Assembly: GCA_949317995.1 (NCBI GenBank)
Contig: OX439044.1
Coordinates: 46,084,166 to 46,148,165, forward strand
Direction of reading: 5' to 3'
Source of the DNA: Acholoe squamosa
Lineage: Eukaryota > Annelida > Polychaeta > Phyllodocida > Polynoidae
DNA: 64,000 bases
This document shows positions 25,003 through 36,352 of the stretch, piece after piece. Position numbers and translations under genes: made by a program. Position 1 is the first letter of the stretch. Every line of letters begins with the position of its first letter. Under the pieces are notes generated by a model, which was not told the DNA's origin, made no database searches, and saw only the letters and a list, made by a program, of their open reading frames with translations.

Positions 25003-25778
25003 GATAAAAGGCCTATTTTTAGAGCTGTATTCCTCGTAACGATTGCTGGCCGCTTTATAAATTTGAAAATTCAGCAAAAATTGGCAAATAAAGATATTTT
25101 GATATAATCTGTTTTTATTTTAGTAGTACATATGCAATACAATGATATACAATAAATCCATAAACATCAGCAAGTGGGCTTGAGTAACAGACCAATTGCC
25201 CCTGCTCATTTATTATTAACAACAAACAATTAAATAACAAAGAAAAAATTTCCTGCGCCAGTGTCATTCATACAGTGTCAGAAAGCAATATGGCGCTCTC
25301 AGCGCCTTGCCAGAAGTACCAGCCTGGATGCGCATGCGCACACCTTCACATTAATATTCATGTGACATGATATTATATCCAGGAAATACAGTATATTACC
25401 TGGCAGGAAATAAAAAGTATTCTGAAGCTCTTAATGTACTCTTTGTGAATCCAGTATAATCCTTAAATCAATTTTCCCAACATGTGACTGATTAGGTAAG
25501 GATGCATCACATTTTCGAATGGCTACAGGTGTAAAGGTGTTTGGTCAACTGTTCCTTCATTCCACACTTCCTCATGGATAATTTTCACACTTGCCTATCT
25601 GGACGTTATTTGAGTATACAGGCTAGACTACAATCACACCCAGTTTCTACCATCGGAATCTGTCAGAAATTTGGCTGTATACCTTAGTATGCAATGTTGG
25701 GACCTGTGGTAGGGGAGAGCTCCAAATCTGCAACAGAAGCTTGATCCACTATAATCAACCTATATATAGAGAATACAG
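25003..25778. other. No gene recognised
   Basis: AT-rich. A TATA-like CTATATATAGAGAA (about 25759-25772) lies just upstream of the next frame but too close to its ATG to be its ordinary promoter. Confidence 0.4.
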
Positions 25779-26060
25779 TTGGCACACGGTTGCACTCTAA
25801 ATGTATGTAAAGGAGTGGTATTCCCTGCTACTACGACCCTTAGAAGTAGCCATTGTTCTGCAATTTGCAATTTTACTATTGCAACTGTATGGGTAGGTAA
25901 TTCAGGTAGATATTTTAAGGATGCCAACATTATACTACCTAAAGATTCCAGTAACATTGCTTATTTTGAGAAATCAGTGTTGGATGAAATTAAGATGAAT
26001 GATGAGACTGTAGAAGTGCTCTTTACAACAGCCATTTTACTAGAAGCTATAAATAACTGA
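25779..26060 (+). CDS. Hypothetical small ORF, 93 codons
   Basis: The frame opens with ATG at 25779 and ends with TGA at 26058. Composition is less biased than surrounding random frames (Cys in the N-terminal third, acidic residues in the C-terminal half). A poly(A) signal-like AATAAA follows at about 26136. There is no recognisable domain, signal peptide or neighbour support. It may be a fragment of a transposon ORF or chance. Confidence 0.2.
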   Translation: MAHGCTLNVCKGVVFPATTTLRSSHCSAICNFTIATVWVGNSGRYFKDANIILPKDSSNIAYFEKSVLDEIKMNDETVEVLFTTAILLEAINN

Positions 26061-26517
26061 GATTAAGACCATCTTGATTATACCGCCTTCAGGATTAGTA
26101 TGTGGTGCTGGGTACAAGAAACCAATTTGTTGTACAATAAAAGTTAATGTTATATAGCATAATACAGCTTTAATGTATCTCACGCTAGTCTTTATTAATG
26201 CAAGTTTGTCTTCGATAAGTTAATCTTGATGGTAATAAATCATATCTTAAAATGCACTGTATGTTTACTACATATGAGCTCAAGCATTCTTCAAGACTAA
26301 AACACTTATATGATACACTGCCCCCACCCAGGTGCCTTTTCAAACAGACCATTATTGTAGCCCCTTCTGATAAAAAGGGCACAGCATATATGGTATCCAG
26401 GATTTTGTCACTGAAAAACGTTAATGCATAATATTGTAATATAAAGGATTTGTTAGAATGGAGCAAATATTTCTCATCCCAGGCTTGTTCAGGGGTTGGA
26501 GTAAAAGTCACATGCTT
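26061..26517. other. No confident feature
   Basis: A 108-codon minus-strand frame (26185-26511) directly continues, in the same frame and past one stop, the proline-rich frame at 26518-26709. It may be the distal part of that remnant. Confidence 0.3.
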
Positions 26518-26917
26518 TTAGGCAAAGAAATGGTCTGGCCTCATAGGAGTCTGTCTCTGGAGTCTCCCTGAGCTAGTGCCCGGGACAGGGCCCTGTGGAC
26601 CAAGCAGAGCAGCTCTGAAAGCATGGGGAGGGAAGCCCACCGACCTCACTCCTGGAGCCCTGAGTGGCGGCTGTGTCGCTGGAGGCTGTGGCGGTGGTGG
26701 AGGTGGCACTGATCCATAGGTCCCCCTTGGGGTATAACGCTTGACAGTAGTGGCATAGTGGTGAGTCTGGATTGTGGCGGGACCAACGACTTCGACCCAC
26801 CCATGTGCTCTCCGCCCCCACAGGTGTGTACTCCTCCCCCAGGTCAGGTGATGGGGCCAGGCCCAAGGCCCACTTCTTTAATTTATCGGGCATTTCTAGG
26901 ATGCAGGGAAATTCCAC
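26518..26917 (-). pseudogene. GC-rich retroelement-like ORF remnant
   Basis: Two minus-strand frames overlap here. The upstream one (26917 to about 26750) encodes a Trp/Pro-containing peptide with LCHYCQALYPKG, a CxxC pair. The downstream one (26709-26518) is proline-rich (six Pro in a row) and runs on past a stop into 26185-26511. A single frameshift near 26730 would join them. GC content is much higher than in the flanks, as in the zinc-ribbon ORF at 24.1-24.6 kb. A CCAAT-like and a TATA-like word lie upstream on the minus strand (26935-26955). I read it as a decayed gag-like or transposon ORF; the family is unknown. Confidence 0.35.
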
Positions 26918-26939
26918 GATCTCCCTTCACCCTGATTGG

Positions 26940-27492
26940 TCCACATATAAATAGAATCATTACCGGGTATGACGACGCGTCGGATCTGACCAGATCCAAC
27001 CAGACCTGACCAGATCTGACCTGCTCCTACCGGTATAATTATTTCATCACCCTGTGAGCTGCTCACCTGAGTATATAAGACCCTATGAGCGGCTCCCAGG
27101 CATCTATTCTACTTCGGGCTTCCCCAGCCCACTTAAAAGGGTCTATTTCTCCTCTTTCCTATCCCCTTGGGATGTGTGTGGTGCACACATGCGTGGGCAC
27201 TGACACATTCCCTGTGAAATTGTGTAATGTAGTTCTCACCATGAATATGACCTTAGCTGTCGAAATGGCGTTAAACATCTATTACTCACTCACTCACTCT
27301 ATTCTACTTCTCTTATTCTACACACGACCTCCCTAGTATCTAGAACCTACGACAGGTTGAGCTACAAGCATAGGGGCAGAGCCTGCATGCTGGTGAGTGT
27401 ATCATTGTTACCACCTATATATATGTACACTCTGTCATCATGCAATAAACAAGGATCAAAGAACTTCTCTGGATTCAGTTTTCATTACAACA
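26940..27492. repeat. Possible LTR-like regulatory segment, interrupted by a SINE
   Basis: It contains a tandem CTGACCAGAT-type 10-bp unit (26978-27022), a TATA-like GTATATAAGACC (about 27071) and AATAAA (27444-27449). That order and spacing would suit an LTR once the SINE at 27116-27297 is removed. No partner repeat or clean ends are visible in the window, so the call is tentative. Confidence 0.3.
27103..27310 (+). mobile_element. SINE copy 2, intact, with 13-bp target-site duplication
   Basis: TCTATTCTACTTC is perfectly duplicated at 27103-27115 and 27298-27310. The 182-bp body (27116-27297) starts GGGCTTCCCCAGCCC and ends GGCGTTAAAC...ACTCACTCACTC. It is the uninterrupted counterpart of the copy at 22633-23456 and is in opposite orientation. 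A simple-repeat tail plus 13-bp duplication is the signature of LINE-mobilised insertion. The tail style is common in mollusc genomes. Confidence 0.85.
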
Positions 27493-27544
27493 TCAACTTG
27501 TAACGGTTCGTTGACAGCAGTGTCATCAATATAATGTTATTTAG

Positions 27545-27838
27545 CATGTTTCTACATAAGGATTCCTTCAAGCTGGCTCTATGGGTTACCCCAGTATCCT
27601 AGATTTATCAGAAGCAAACCAAAGTCATATAACAACAACCATTTGCTATCTAGGGACCTTGGTTGCTTAGCAACAGCAGTTATTTAAAGGATTTCCATAG
27701 CAACGGCATTAACCAAAGATTATTCAGCATGTTTCTACATAAGAATTTGTTCAAGCTGGCTCTATGCGCTACCCCAGTGACCTAGATCTATCAGAAGCAA
27801 AGCAAAGTTATATAGCAACAACAATTTGCTATAATTTT
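27545..27838. repeat. Tandem repeat of about 183 bp
   Basis: CATGTTTCTACATAAG...CAAGCTGGCTCTATG occurs at 27545 and again at 27728. The rest of the unit follows each time (TAGATxTATCAGAAGCAAA, then AACAACAxxxTTGCTA). The same unit occurs in reverse complement at 30700-31090. Confidence 0.75.
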
Positions 27839-28886
27839 CCAACATCAACAGTCCTGGCTCCTTACAGCACAAGAAAGACATAGACATAGACACCTTATAA
27901 AAAGACCTGTAGGTCTCCCAAATGATAGATTTGCCACTCCTATCAACTTAATGCCATTATCACAAGCTCTGCTATTTCAAATTACTCATGATGAACATTC
28001 CAAGAGTTGACCATGTTGGTTTAACAGGTACCACCCCAGCCCTTTCATAATTGATTAATGTTGCTAGCATAATTTTGATGCCATTTTCTTCACAATAGAT
28101 GTATACTAAGCAGTTCACCTTTGAATCATCTATACACAAGTGTAAATTCATGTGTGCTCTACATCCAGTATAGAAATGAAAGTGAATAAATTCATGTAAT
28201 TCATTTATTCAATTCCACAGTTGTTTTCCACACCATTTGTAAGCTGTCAGTCAGGTTTTCCTAAAGGCCCATGAATGGCTACCAACATAATATTGCCAAG
28301 TAGCAGTCATGCGTAATCTCTATAAGATGCATTTTTGAGTCTTCATGGACTAGAAATAATTATAGTCAAACAATATCAACCAACATGCAGTATGTCCTTC
28401 ATGAATGGCATAAGTTGGAGTAAGGGCTTTCAAAATTAGGCACATATTATAGAAAAATGACGTATATGGATTAGGTAAGTAAGTATAATTGAATGGTGAA
28501 TGGTAATTTGAATATTTCTATCAGTGGAGTGCAATTGACCATGTTTAATAAAGATATAAAGAGCTTACAGGTAGTCATCAGGTATTACCCAGAATTCTAT
28601 GCTGAATCCAAGATGGCTGTCAGGGACAGTCAATGATTAACTCTTTTGTGCCCAGCATTATTTGAAGACCTTTACATTATTTCACATTTGTATCACTTTG
28701 CTGATAAGACCATGTGTTATTTTGATCGTCTCCTTTGATATGGGCTCTGCATTATAATTTCTCAATACTCTGGTAACCATAGTTATGAAAAGATTCCATT
28801 TGTTGTCATTTAGTAGTATTTCATCTCTAATGTGCTATATAATTATATAGCCATATTCCCTGTAATCCTGAGACCTTACAGAACTG
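27839..28886. other. No feature recognised
   Basis: AT-rich intergenic DNA. No element ends or exons seen. Confidence 0.5.
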
Positions 28887-28928
28887 ATGTATGCAGGCAG
28901 AATCAAAGCTGATTCTGCCTGCATACAT
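28887..28928. repeat. Perfect 19-bp hairpin, 4-nt loop
   Basis: ATGTATGCAGGCAGAATCA (28887-28905) pairs perfectly with TGATTCTGCCTGCATACAT (28910-28928) around the loop AAGC. It is not visibly embedded in a MITE and no U-run follows to make it a terminator. Confidence 0.85.
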
Positions 28929-29087
28929 ACTGCCAGAAAATATAATGTGTTAGTAACAATGCATGGCTTGTTGTTATGGGTATGAACTGTTGTTGTAAAA
29001 TCTAATGGGAGTATGGGAAACTGTGTGTGTATGATCCATAATCACTTCAGTACAGTGTCAGACTTTAGCTCCCTGGAGGGTTCCCCT

Positions 29088-29282
29088 TTAACCCATTGAG
29101 GGCTAGCAGCGGCTAGCACCGACTATAGTCGACACCATGGTAGGCCTAGCATCGACTATAGTCGACGCCAATTACATAGGATTTGTGTAGAAATTGAAAA
29201 GAGGCTCGTCCTCTAGGAACCATACTTTCTTCAGAGGCCCATGGCCAGGACAACCACTTTTGCTCTGCTCTTAAAGGGTTAA
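29088..29282. mobile_element. Short TTAA-flanked MITE with internal palindromes
   Basis: TTAA at 29088-29091 and 29279-29282 bounds inverted ends (CCCATTGAGGGC; GCTCTTAAAGGG). Inside are two copies of a palindrome, CGACTATAGTCG (29120-29131) and TCGACTATAGTCGA (29152-29165). About 195 bp, non-coding. A related end (TAACCCTTTGAGGGC) is at about 20481. Confidence 0.6.
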
Positions 29283-29641
29283 TGGTCCACATAAAGCAAT
29301 AGTTAATTTTCAAGTTTTGACTCACTGTACCTGGTATATTGGAGATAGAGCCAGATAAATGTATCATAATTGGGACGTCATGAGCATTCTAGAGAGGGTC
29401 TAAGCTTGCAGATTGGACCTGTAGAAGTACCTGGATGAAGATTTCATTCCATATATACATGCATTAATCCCAAAATCATGCGCGTGGGCACCTGAGACCA
29501 ATGAAAAGAGATTTTAACATTTTTTGGGGGAGGGGAGCTTTTTGAAGGCAGTGATCCTGTATGTCTCATCTCAAATACCAGCTGGAGGAGCGAATTAGGA
29601 ACCATCTTGGATAATTCTTCAAAACCCAGTCCCATACCTGT
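29283..29641. other. Spacer, no feature recognised
   Basis: About 360 bp. Nothing supportable. Confidence 0.5.
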
Positions 29642-30412
29642 TTAACTCTTCTTTTACCAGGGTATTTCAGAGCAAATTTTGTAGTGTACTAGGAGGCTTG
29701 AACTTTCAAAAACTAGGCTAGTTGATCAGAAAGAGCAGAACCCAAGTTTTCTCTGTCTACTTTAATTAGTGAGATTTATCAGCAGAAAAGTGATGTCCTA
29801 ATTAGCAAAATCGATCATTCAATCAAACTTCAAATTGCAATATCTCAGTAATCCCTAAGTCGATTTTGATGAAATAAAGTGCACATTATAGGAAATATTA
29901 AATTTTACTGGAAATTTGGTAAATGGCAAATTTTCGGGAATATTCTTTTGGTTACCATGGCAACCACAATCATCCTGAAATCATCATTTTTAGCATATCT
30001 GTTGCCATGGAAACCAGCCCAAATGGCCAATAATGCATCAAAATAGACTGAAAATTTCGATGTCATTTTGTTCATCATGGAAAAATGTACAAAGTCAATT
30101 TTCAACAAAAAAATAATATTATTTGATGTTTTTCATGATTTTTGGCTTGAATATTGATAAAAACCATGGCAAACTGTTATGCTGAATCCAACTTATTGTC
30201 TCATGTTTGTAAGTCTGCCATATAAAACCTATAAGAGGTAGAGATTAGTTCTTCGGACTGTGTGGGGAACCCAACTCAAGATGGAGCAATGAGAAAAATC
30301 TAATGATTTCAGTTGATTTTGAGGAAGATACAGTGTGCTCAAAATCGGCCCAAAATCGGTCAGAATCGGCCCAAACTATGCATAAATGCGTAATTGGTAA
30401 AGGAAGAGTTAA
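29642..30412. mobile_element. TTAA-flanked (piggyBac-type) MITE, copy 2, complete
   Basis: TTAA at 29642-29645 and 30409-30412. Inverted ends CTCTTCTTTTACCA and TGGTAAAGGAAGAG. The 771-bp body aligns end to end with copy 1 (9897-10692), including the block AACCCAACTCAA and the ATCGGCC-rich right part. X-box-like motifs are at 29951-29964 and 30001-30014. Non-coding. Confidence 0.8.
29951..29964. promoter_or_regulatory. RFX X-box-like palindrome
   Basis: GTTACCATGGCAAC occupies the position equivalent to 10253-10266 in the paralogous MITE. It has been retained although surrounding sequence has diverged. Confidence 0.45.
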
Positions 30413-30699
30413 CTCAATTATTGGGACATTATCACCCAGCAATTTTGAATAATACAATAGTAATCCTGTTGCTGGGTAACTTTGGGAATTACTTGTAGTT
30501 ACTAAGTTGAAATGGTTATTTGAAATGATGTTGCCATTGATCATAGCCTTCAATTGATAGGAATACCTATCTGCCTATTTCATCACTTGAGAAATTTATA
30601 GGACCTATATGAGGGGCCAATGTTTAGAAATTTCCTGCTAGATAATGTGCCTGTTGCTATGGAAAATTATAGCAATTGGTAGTTTCTATATGATTTTGA

Positions 30700-31090
30700 T
30701 TGCTTTTAATATATGTGACTTGTTCTGTGAATAGGGACCTTAATGTACCCTGCACTAAGGGCCCTTTTCGCAGATCCTGTCACATATAGGGCACTGAGGT
30801 AACCCATAGAACCAGCTTGAATAAATACTGTAGAAAATGATGAAAAATGCTGAATAACCTCGTAAGGAAATCCTTTATATATGGCTGTTGTTGTTAAACA
30901 ACCAAGGTCCATAGATAGCAAATGGTGGTTTCTATATGACTTTCTGAAAGATCTAGGACACTAGGGTAACCCATAGAGCCAGCTTCAATGAATCCTTATG
31001 TAGAAACATGCTGAATAATATTATGATAATGGCGTTGCTAAGGAAATCATTTAAGAAAACTGTTGTTGCTAAACAACGAAGGTCCCTAGA
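30700..31090. repeat. Tandem repeat, inverted relative of the 27.5-kb array
   Basis: Two units contain GGTAACCCATAGAxCCAGCTT at about 30791 and 30967, plus GTTGTTAAACAACCAAGG-type blocks. The unit is the reverse complement of the one at 27545-27838, about 170-180 bp long. Confidence 0.7.
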
Positions 31091-31163
31091 AACAAACCAA
31101 TATATAAAGTAATCACATTAGGTTTGATATTAGGGGTGGTTTTCAGTGTTGCCAAGGAATACG

Positions 31164-31177
31164 GTTGCCATGGTAAC
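31164..31177. promoter_or_regulatory. RFX X-box-like palindrome
   Basis: GTTGCCATGGTAAC fits GTNRCC-N2-RGYAAC. It lies in a MITE-like fragment preceding the family B end at 31250-31314. Confidence 0.4.
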
Positions 31178-31249
31178 CAACATGGAAAGAAAAATTCCCA
31201 ACATACATTTTTGGAAACTTAGGTACCCAAGGAACATATTTGTGAGCCT

Positions 31250-31314
31250 GTAAAGCTAGTGATCTGAATTTTAAAGTTGACTTTTAGCATGGAGCACCCT
31301 TTCTCCTTGCCTCT
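31250..31314. mobile_element. MITE family B, terminal fragment
   Basis: AGCACCCTTTCTCCTTGCCT is the reversed terminus of family B. The other end of this copy was not found. Confidence 0.6.
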
Positions 31315-31512
31315 ACACATTTATGTATGTTAGTTAAAATTAACATCCACTTCCCACGAAACTATGCTTGCCCCTCTACTATTTGGTCAGTGCATCTAAC
31401 AGAATCATATCATAGGGCAGAATAGATAGGCTACAATACTGGTATAAATTGAAGAGGTTTTAATTCTATGACCTTCTTAAGATTCAAGATTGCTACCAGC
31501 TATATTTTTTAG

Positions 31513-31625
31513 CGCCTCCCACGCCGCATAGCGGCGATACCACGAAGCGGTACGGGAGTGCGCTATGATGATTTCATTTGCCCCATGTGATGAGGTCTCA
31601 CAATACAAAATAACAGTGGGAGGCG
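31513..31625. repeat. GC-rich short inverted repeat
   Basis: CGCCTCCCAC (31513-31522) pairs with GTGGGAGGCG (31616-31625). The outer flanks are T-rich and A/T-rich in mirror fashion. Between them, CCGCATAGCGG and nested GCGG/CCGC words contrast with the AT-rich surroundings. It may be a tiny MITE. Confidence 0.45.
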
Positions 31626-32094
31626 TTTTTTTACGCGGTCACAACGGCATTTCTTGTTAATGGATTCCTTGACCATAGATAATGTAGATTTTGCCTTTGA
31701 AATCGTGTTTCTAGGTTGATTAGAAGCTGAGTTGCATAGTTTTGAATACTTCAGTGTTGGCCATTTTTGAAAATGGCTGCCATATTGGTCAATCTGAATT
31801 GGCCAAGCAAGTAGGATTGATGGCAAAGACTTACTGGGTCTCTTTGATTTGGACTCTTTCCCAATACAAATTCATAGGTTCCCAATGCCTGGTGGGCTAA
31901 CAGTGCCAATGTGCCAATATTTTCAGTTTTTGCATAAATTATGCTAATTAGGCCCATGTGAAAATAATCTATGACAATGCAATCTTGATCTCTACCCATA
32001 TTAGAAGGTATATGGTCACTTTGGAGCCTTTTGGCCAATTCTTCATCACTTTTTCATGTACAAGCTGATATTTGTCCTACCTAATTAGAATATG
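31626..32094. other. No feature recognised
   Basis: AT-rich DNA between the small inverted repeat and the next MITE. Confidence 0.5.
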
Positions 32095-33856
32095 TGAGCC
32101 AACAAGCAGAAATGGGGGTTCCTGCTTATTTAGCCATCAGGGGGGACCACTAAGGGTTAGATAATGAAACATATGCATAAAACTACTAGGGTAAAGTGAC
32201 CATGAGTCGTCCAGCTGGGCCTCTTTACAACCTACTAGTTATTCTAGGATCTTTGTAATAATGGGAAAACTTGCAGGGAACATCTAAAAATGGATATAAA
32301 TATTAACCAGATGTCTTACTCTTTCCATCAAGTGATGTTACAACCTTCATACTGATAGTCATGGAGCTCTTTTAGCACCCATTATTCAATAGATGGGAAT
32401 TTTCTTTCATCAGTACCATGAGTCGGCCACTGCGGTACCTTGAGTCAGCCACATGATAAAATGACTCAACTAATTCATAGTAAAGAGTGTACTTATGAAG
32501 CAATATGAGGAAAATGTTTATTCCTGGCTGAGTGATCTTGGTCAGAGTGTTTCTGTAATGATTTTACTAATTACAATGCTGATTATCACTGTTCCTTGGG
32601 TAAACATAAATTATAGCAAACTTGTCCCCATTTATCAGCTGTCAGTTATTTCAAAGTGGCTGTCAATCTATCAGAAAACCTCTCTACCTAATTGATAGAA
32701 TATAGTTGATTTTATTGAAAAATAATGGATAGTGTTAGATTCACTTTCCCAAAGATGGAAAGATAGCAGGTGCTACAGCTCAACATATCCTACCAGTGTA
32801 AATATCTTAGAACCCAACGAAATGGTCACTACTAAGTTCATTTTGGACCAAAAAGCAATAGTGGCCGACTCAATGTACATGTATTGCTCAAAGACACCTT
32901 GGGTCAGTCTTATCATACCATGAGTCAACTTCTACACAGCAGATTGTTGACTTTTGCACTGAACACTATAAAAGGAATAATTTCAAGTTAAATGATGTTT
33001 ACAGAGTATGAATGCAATGCTTTATTCCAATTTTAGTTAGGTGTAACTCTGTTACTTGTTCAATATCACATTATCACTAATCTATCATTTTGTTGCTGGA
33101 AATCATCGGAAACCTATATCTGACTTCAAGAATAATTTACAAACTCTAGTGTCATCCAGAGCTCCTGGAAGGTGCTAGACTTATATTCCAAAGAATGCTA
33201 AGATAGCTTATAGCATATCTTGCTATATAGCACCAGTGCAAATAGCTTAGAATATACTAATATATTCATTAACACCTTCATTTTGTGCCCAAAACCAAGC
33301 AAAATGGCCGACTCAAGGTACCTGAAAGACTCTTGAAAGGTCACTCTACCCTATAGGGTACTTTTTGATGGCGAATTCAATGGTTTTTGATAAAATGTTC
33401 CATTTTGGATGGAAAGGTTCCAAATTTGGCATGTAAAAACAATGTTTTTGGGCCTAAATAGGCTTTTTTGTTGATTTCTGTTACCATGGAAACATGATTT
33501 TCATTCTAAATAGGAAATTTAATTATCCCATTTGAAGGAATGCTGCTGAAGGTTTACTATGGTGAAAACAGAATGAAAATGCCATTTCGAGATCAAATGT
33601 TATGGGCAAAAGAATAATAATGTATGTGAATTCAGCAAATTAGCATAAATTATGCTAATTATAGATGCATTTCTTGACCAATTAGACCTAGAGCTTATTG
33701 ACAACTGGGATATGGTCACACCAACCCATATTTAGCAAGCCATTCCTCCAAAACTAATAGGAGTATCTTATCTTGCAATATATCACTGAGAAGCTAGTGA
33801 TCTGAATTTTAAAGTTAACTTTTAGCGCGGAGCACCCTTTCTCCTTGCCTCTACAC
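32095..33856. mobile_element. MITE family B, copy 3, interrupted by a TA-flanked element
   Basis: It starts TGAGCCAACAAGCAGAAATG and ends GAGCACCCTTTCTCCTTGCC, the two ends of family B in reverse orientation relative to 22758-23353. Only about 600 bp belong to the MITE; the middle is a separate insertion at 32189-33351. An X-box-like GTTACCATGGAAAC is at 33480-33493. A degraded CTCF-like block is at about 32133. Confidence 0.75.
32189..33351. mobile_element. TA-flanked TIR element nested in MITE B
   Basis: GGGTAAAGTGACC (32189) and GGTCACTCTACCC (ending 33351) form 13-bp inverted ends with one mismatch. TA lies on each side (32187-32188, 33352-33353). Removing the insert restores a sequence like family B copy 1 (AAACTGTTATAGGCTAC). 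GAGTCGGCC-type words recur five times in both orientations near the ends (about 32204, 32418, 32865, 32922, 33304), often beside GGTACC, like transposase-binding subterminal repeats. No transposase ORF. Tc1/mariner-type mobilisation is inferred from the TA target. Confidence 0.7.
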
Positions 33857-36352
33857 ATATGCTAATTAGGGACCTTAGTATGCAAAATTCGCAATGTCCC
33901 CTGACAGATTTGGATTCCTTGGAAAAAAATACTTAAGAATCACTTCTCAAAACTTTGTCACATACCTGGGTGAGTAACTTATCAACATCTACATGGTGAG
34001 GAGGACTCACAACAATTTGTTGGGTCCCCTTAAAGCTTGTAGAAGCTACCTCTTTGAGATGTAATAATTAATGGTCAATAATAGTGTAATTCTATTCATA
34101 CACATAATTGCTGATACTCTAAATGCATTTTGCACATTTTCATTACAAACCCAAGAACAGGCCTGAAATAGCCTTACTGCTCTATATTCCAGTGATACCT
34201 ATTGGCATACGGAACTTTTTTCAATATTTTTATTTTTATACCATGAAGTTTGTTTTGCCTGCCTCTTTTATGTCTCCATTTATGACTGGGATATACCGAT
34301 TCTCATTTCTGTTTTTCACAAGTAATTCATAAAGAGTACCCACATGCAATGTTTGCTGAGCGAGGCCTTTCAATGTGAAGGCCACTCAAAAGTCAACAAG
34401 CATAAAGAAGATACCATCTTTAGGAATATTTTATGCTTTTTATTCTTTATTTATTTATGTGTAACGATTTCTAATTTTACTGTCTGAGGAAAATGTTCCA
34501 TATACTATTATTTCAGAAATTTTGCTAGCGATGTATTCTCCATACCATGGTGATGAGAAACAACTTGGGCTATGGCAGGCAGAGGGAAGTTTCAGGGTTT
34601 GTCTTGTAATGTTGGGGTTTTGTTTCTGGGAGAGGTAGTGGCTTGTTATTTTGAATGGGGTTTAGCCTTTATGATGGGGTTTAGCTAGCTTTTAAAAGGG
34701 GGTAGCTACGATGCAATGATCGAACTCGGATTTCCACCAGTTATTTTTTTAACCTCACTCCAATCTTCACTCGCAGTTTATGTTTCTCCTTCACCCCGTC
34801 TCCACTCGCGATGTGATTATATTGGGGAATGAACGTGTGCTAGCATCAAGTGGTAGAGCTTGTGTTTAAATACCCTAGCCCATTTGGAAAGAAAACACAA
34901 TTAGTTACTTCATCTCCAAGGGTTTTTATTGAATCGAAATATATATGCCAATCCAAGGTCGAATACAATTCCGACTCCAATGTCGATTTCACATTTCAAT
35001 TTAGAAGTCCTAAACATATGCCTTTAAAACAGGAAGAGTTTCAATGAGTTAGATCCAATCAATATTAAAATCCACATTGTCAATATCTATAAACCACAAA
35101 TAATACCACCACATTTCATTAATAACATCATACACCCAATCCTGGGCAGAAATAATTTCCATTGTGGTTGAAGGTGCGCAAAGTCGCACAATTACAAACC
35201 TTTACAAATTTCCATCCTCATTGCAAAGTCCAAATGCGAGGTTATTTTCCAAACATACATTCAATAATAATTTGAAATGCCTAAACTCCATTATAAATGC
35301 CGATCTCCATATGCCATCACAAATGATATGAACTTTTGAATTCCATCATGGTATAACTGCAGGTTAAATCAACAATCACAAAGGGATATCACAATCACTT
35401 CTGATGGGTGGTTCCTCTATGTATGTAACAAGCAAATCTCTTAGATTGTGTGTCTAGATCTCCAATTGAATGAAGTTAAGAACCCAGAGAGCACTCCCAA
35501 ACAGTGGCCAAAGCTCCAGTAAATACTATTCAGAATTTCAATTGACTCCTACTTGTGGACTACCAAATATAAATCTCTTCCCCTATAATTCCAGGATAGA
35601 CCGTGAATCCCTTCCTTTGGTACACAGTCTGCACCCCACCTCTACAGTTCCAGCCTTATATACTCCCAGACTGCCGATGGTTCTGGTCTTTTGCCATCCA
35701 ACACCCTTTGGACTTTAGTCTGGTAGTGCTTTAATAGATCACTCAGAGGACACACCCATCCACTCATAAGGACATAACCTCCACTGCTGCCACCGGGACC
35801 CCCAGGAACTACTTGGCTCAAGTCCAAAACAATGACTCAGCCTTCACAGCCAGCCCCAGCATCCTATAGGGCTATGTGACTGAGGACTTATAGTGACATT
35901 CTTTAACTGTCCCCGGTGACATATCGCATTCAAAAGTTTCCTGTCTTTAGATCATGCTTTATAGTAAACATTTATGTGTGCTACAGGGATATATCTAGTA
36001 TGAAGGAACCCCACGTCTTTGTATTATTTCCAGAATTACTATTGCAACTCCCCAAATAATAGCGATCGACATGTCGCTCTTCTCAATTCCCTATAACTCA
36101 AACTGTTTCTTCTGGATTGGTTGGCCTAAATGCAGTGTACAATGCATTAAGGCCCCTCCCCCTTGAAACAATGGATATTGATGCCCATTCCTTCAAACCT
36201 AGATGATGCAAAAAGGCCCATGTATTGTGGAGAGGCCCCTAATGTCTCAACGGGAGCCAGTCAAATATAAATACATGAACAGCAGAGAATCTGGTAACAG
36301 CCATTTGTGGAGATCCTCCTGGACCAGGAAATATCTTACAGAGGTCGACAGA
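33857..36352. other. No gene recognised
   Basis: AT-rich to about 34.7 kb. A more balanced stretch at 34.7-35.9 kb has short frames and repeated CACTCGC/CCAATC words. A TATA-like AATATAAATAC lies at about 36260, upstream of the GRL pseudogene start. No other feature is supportable. Confidence 0.45.
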
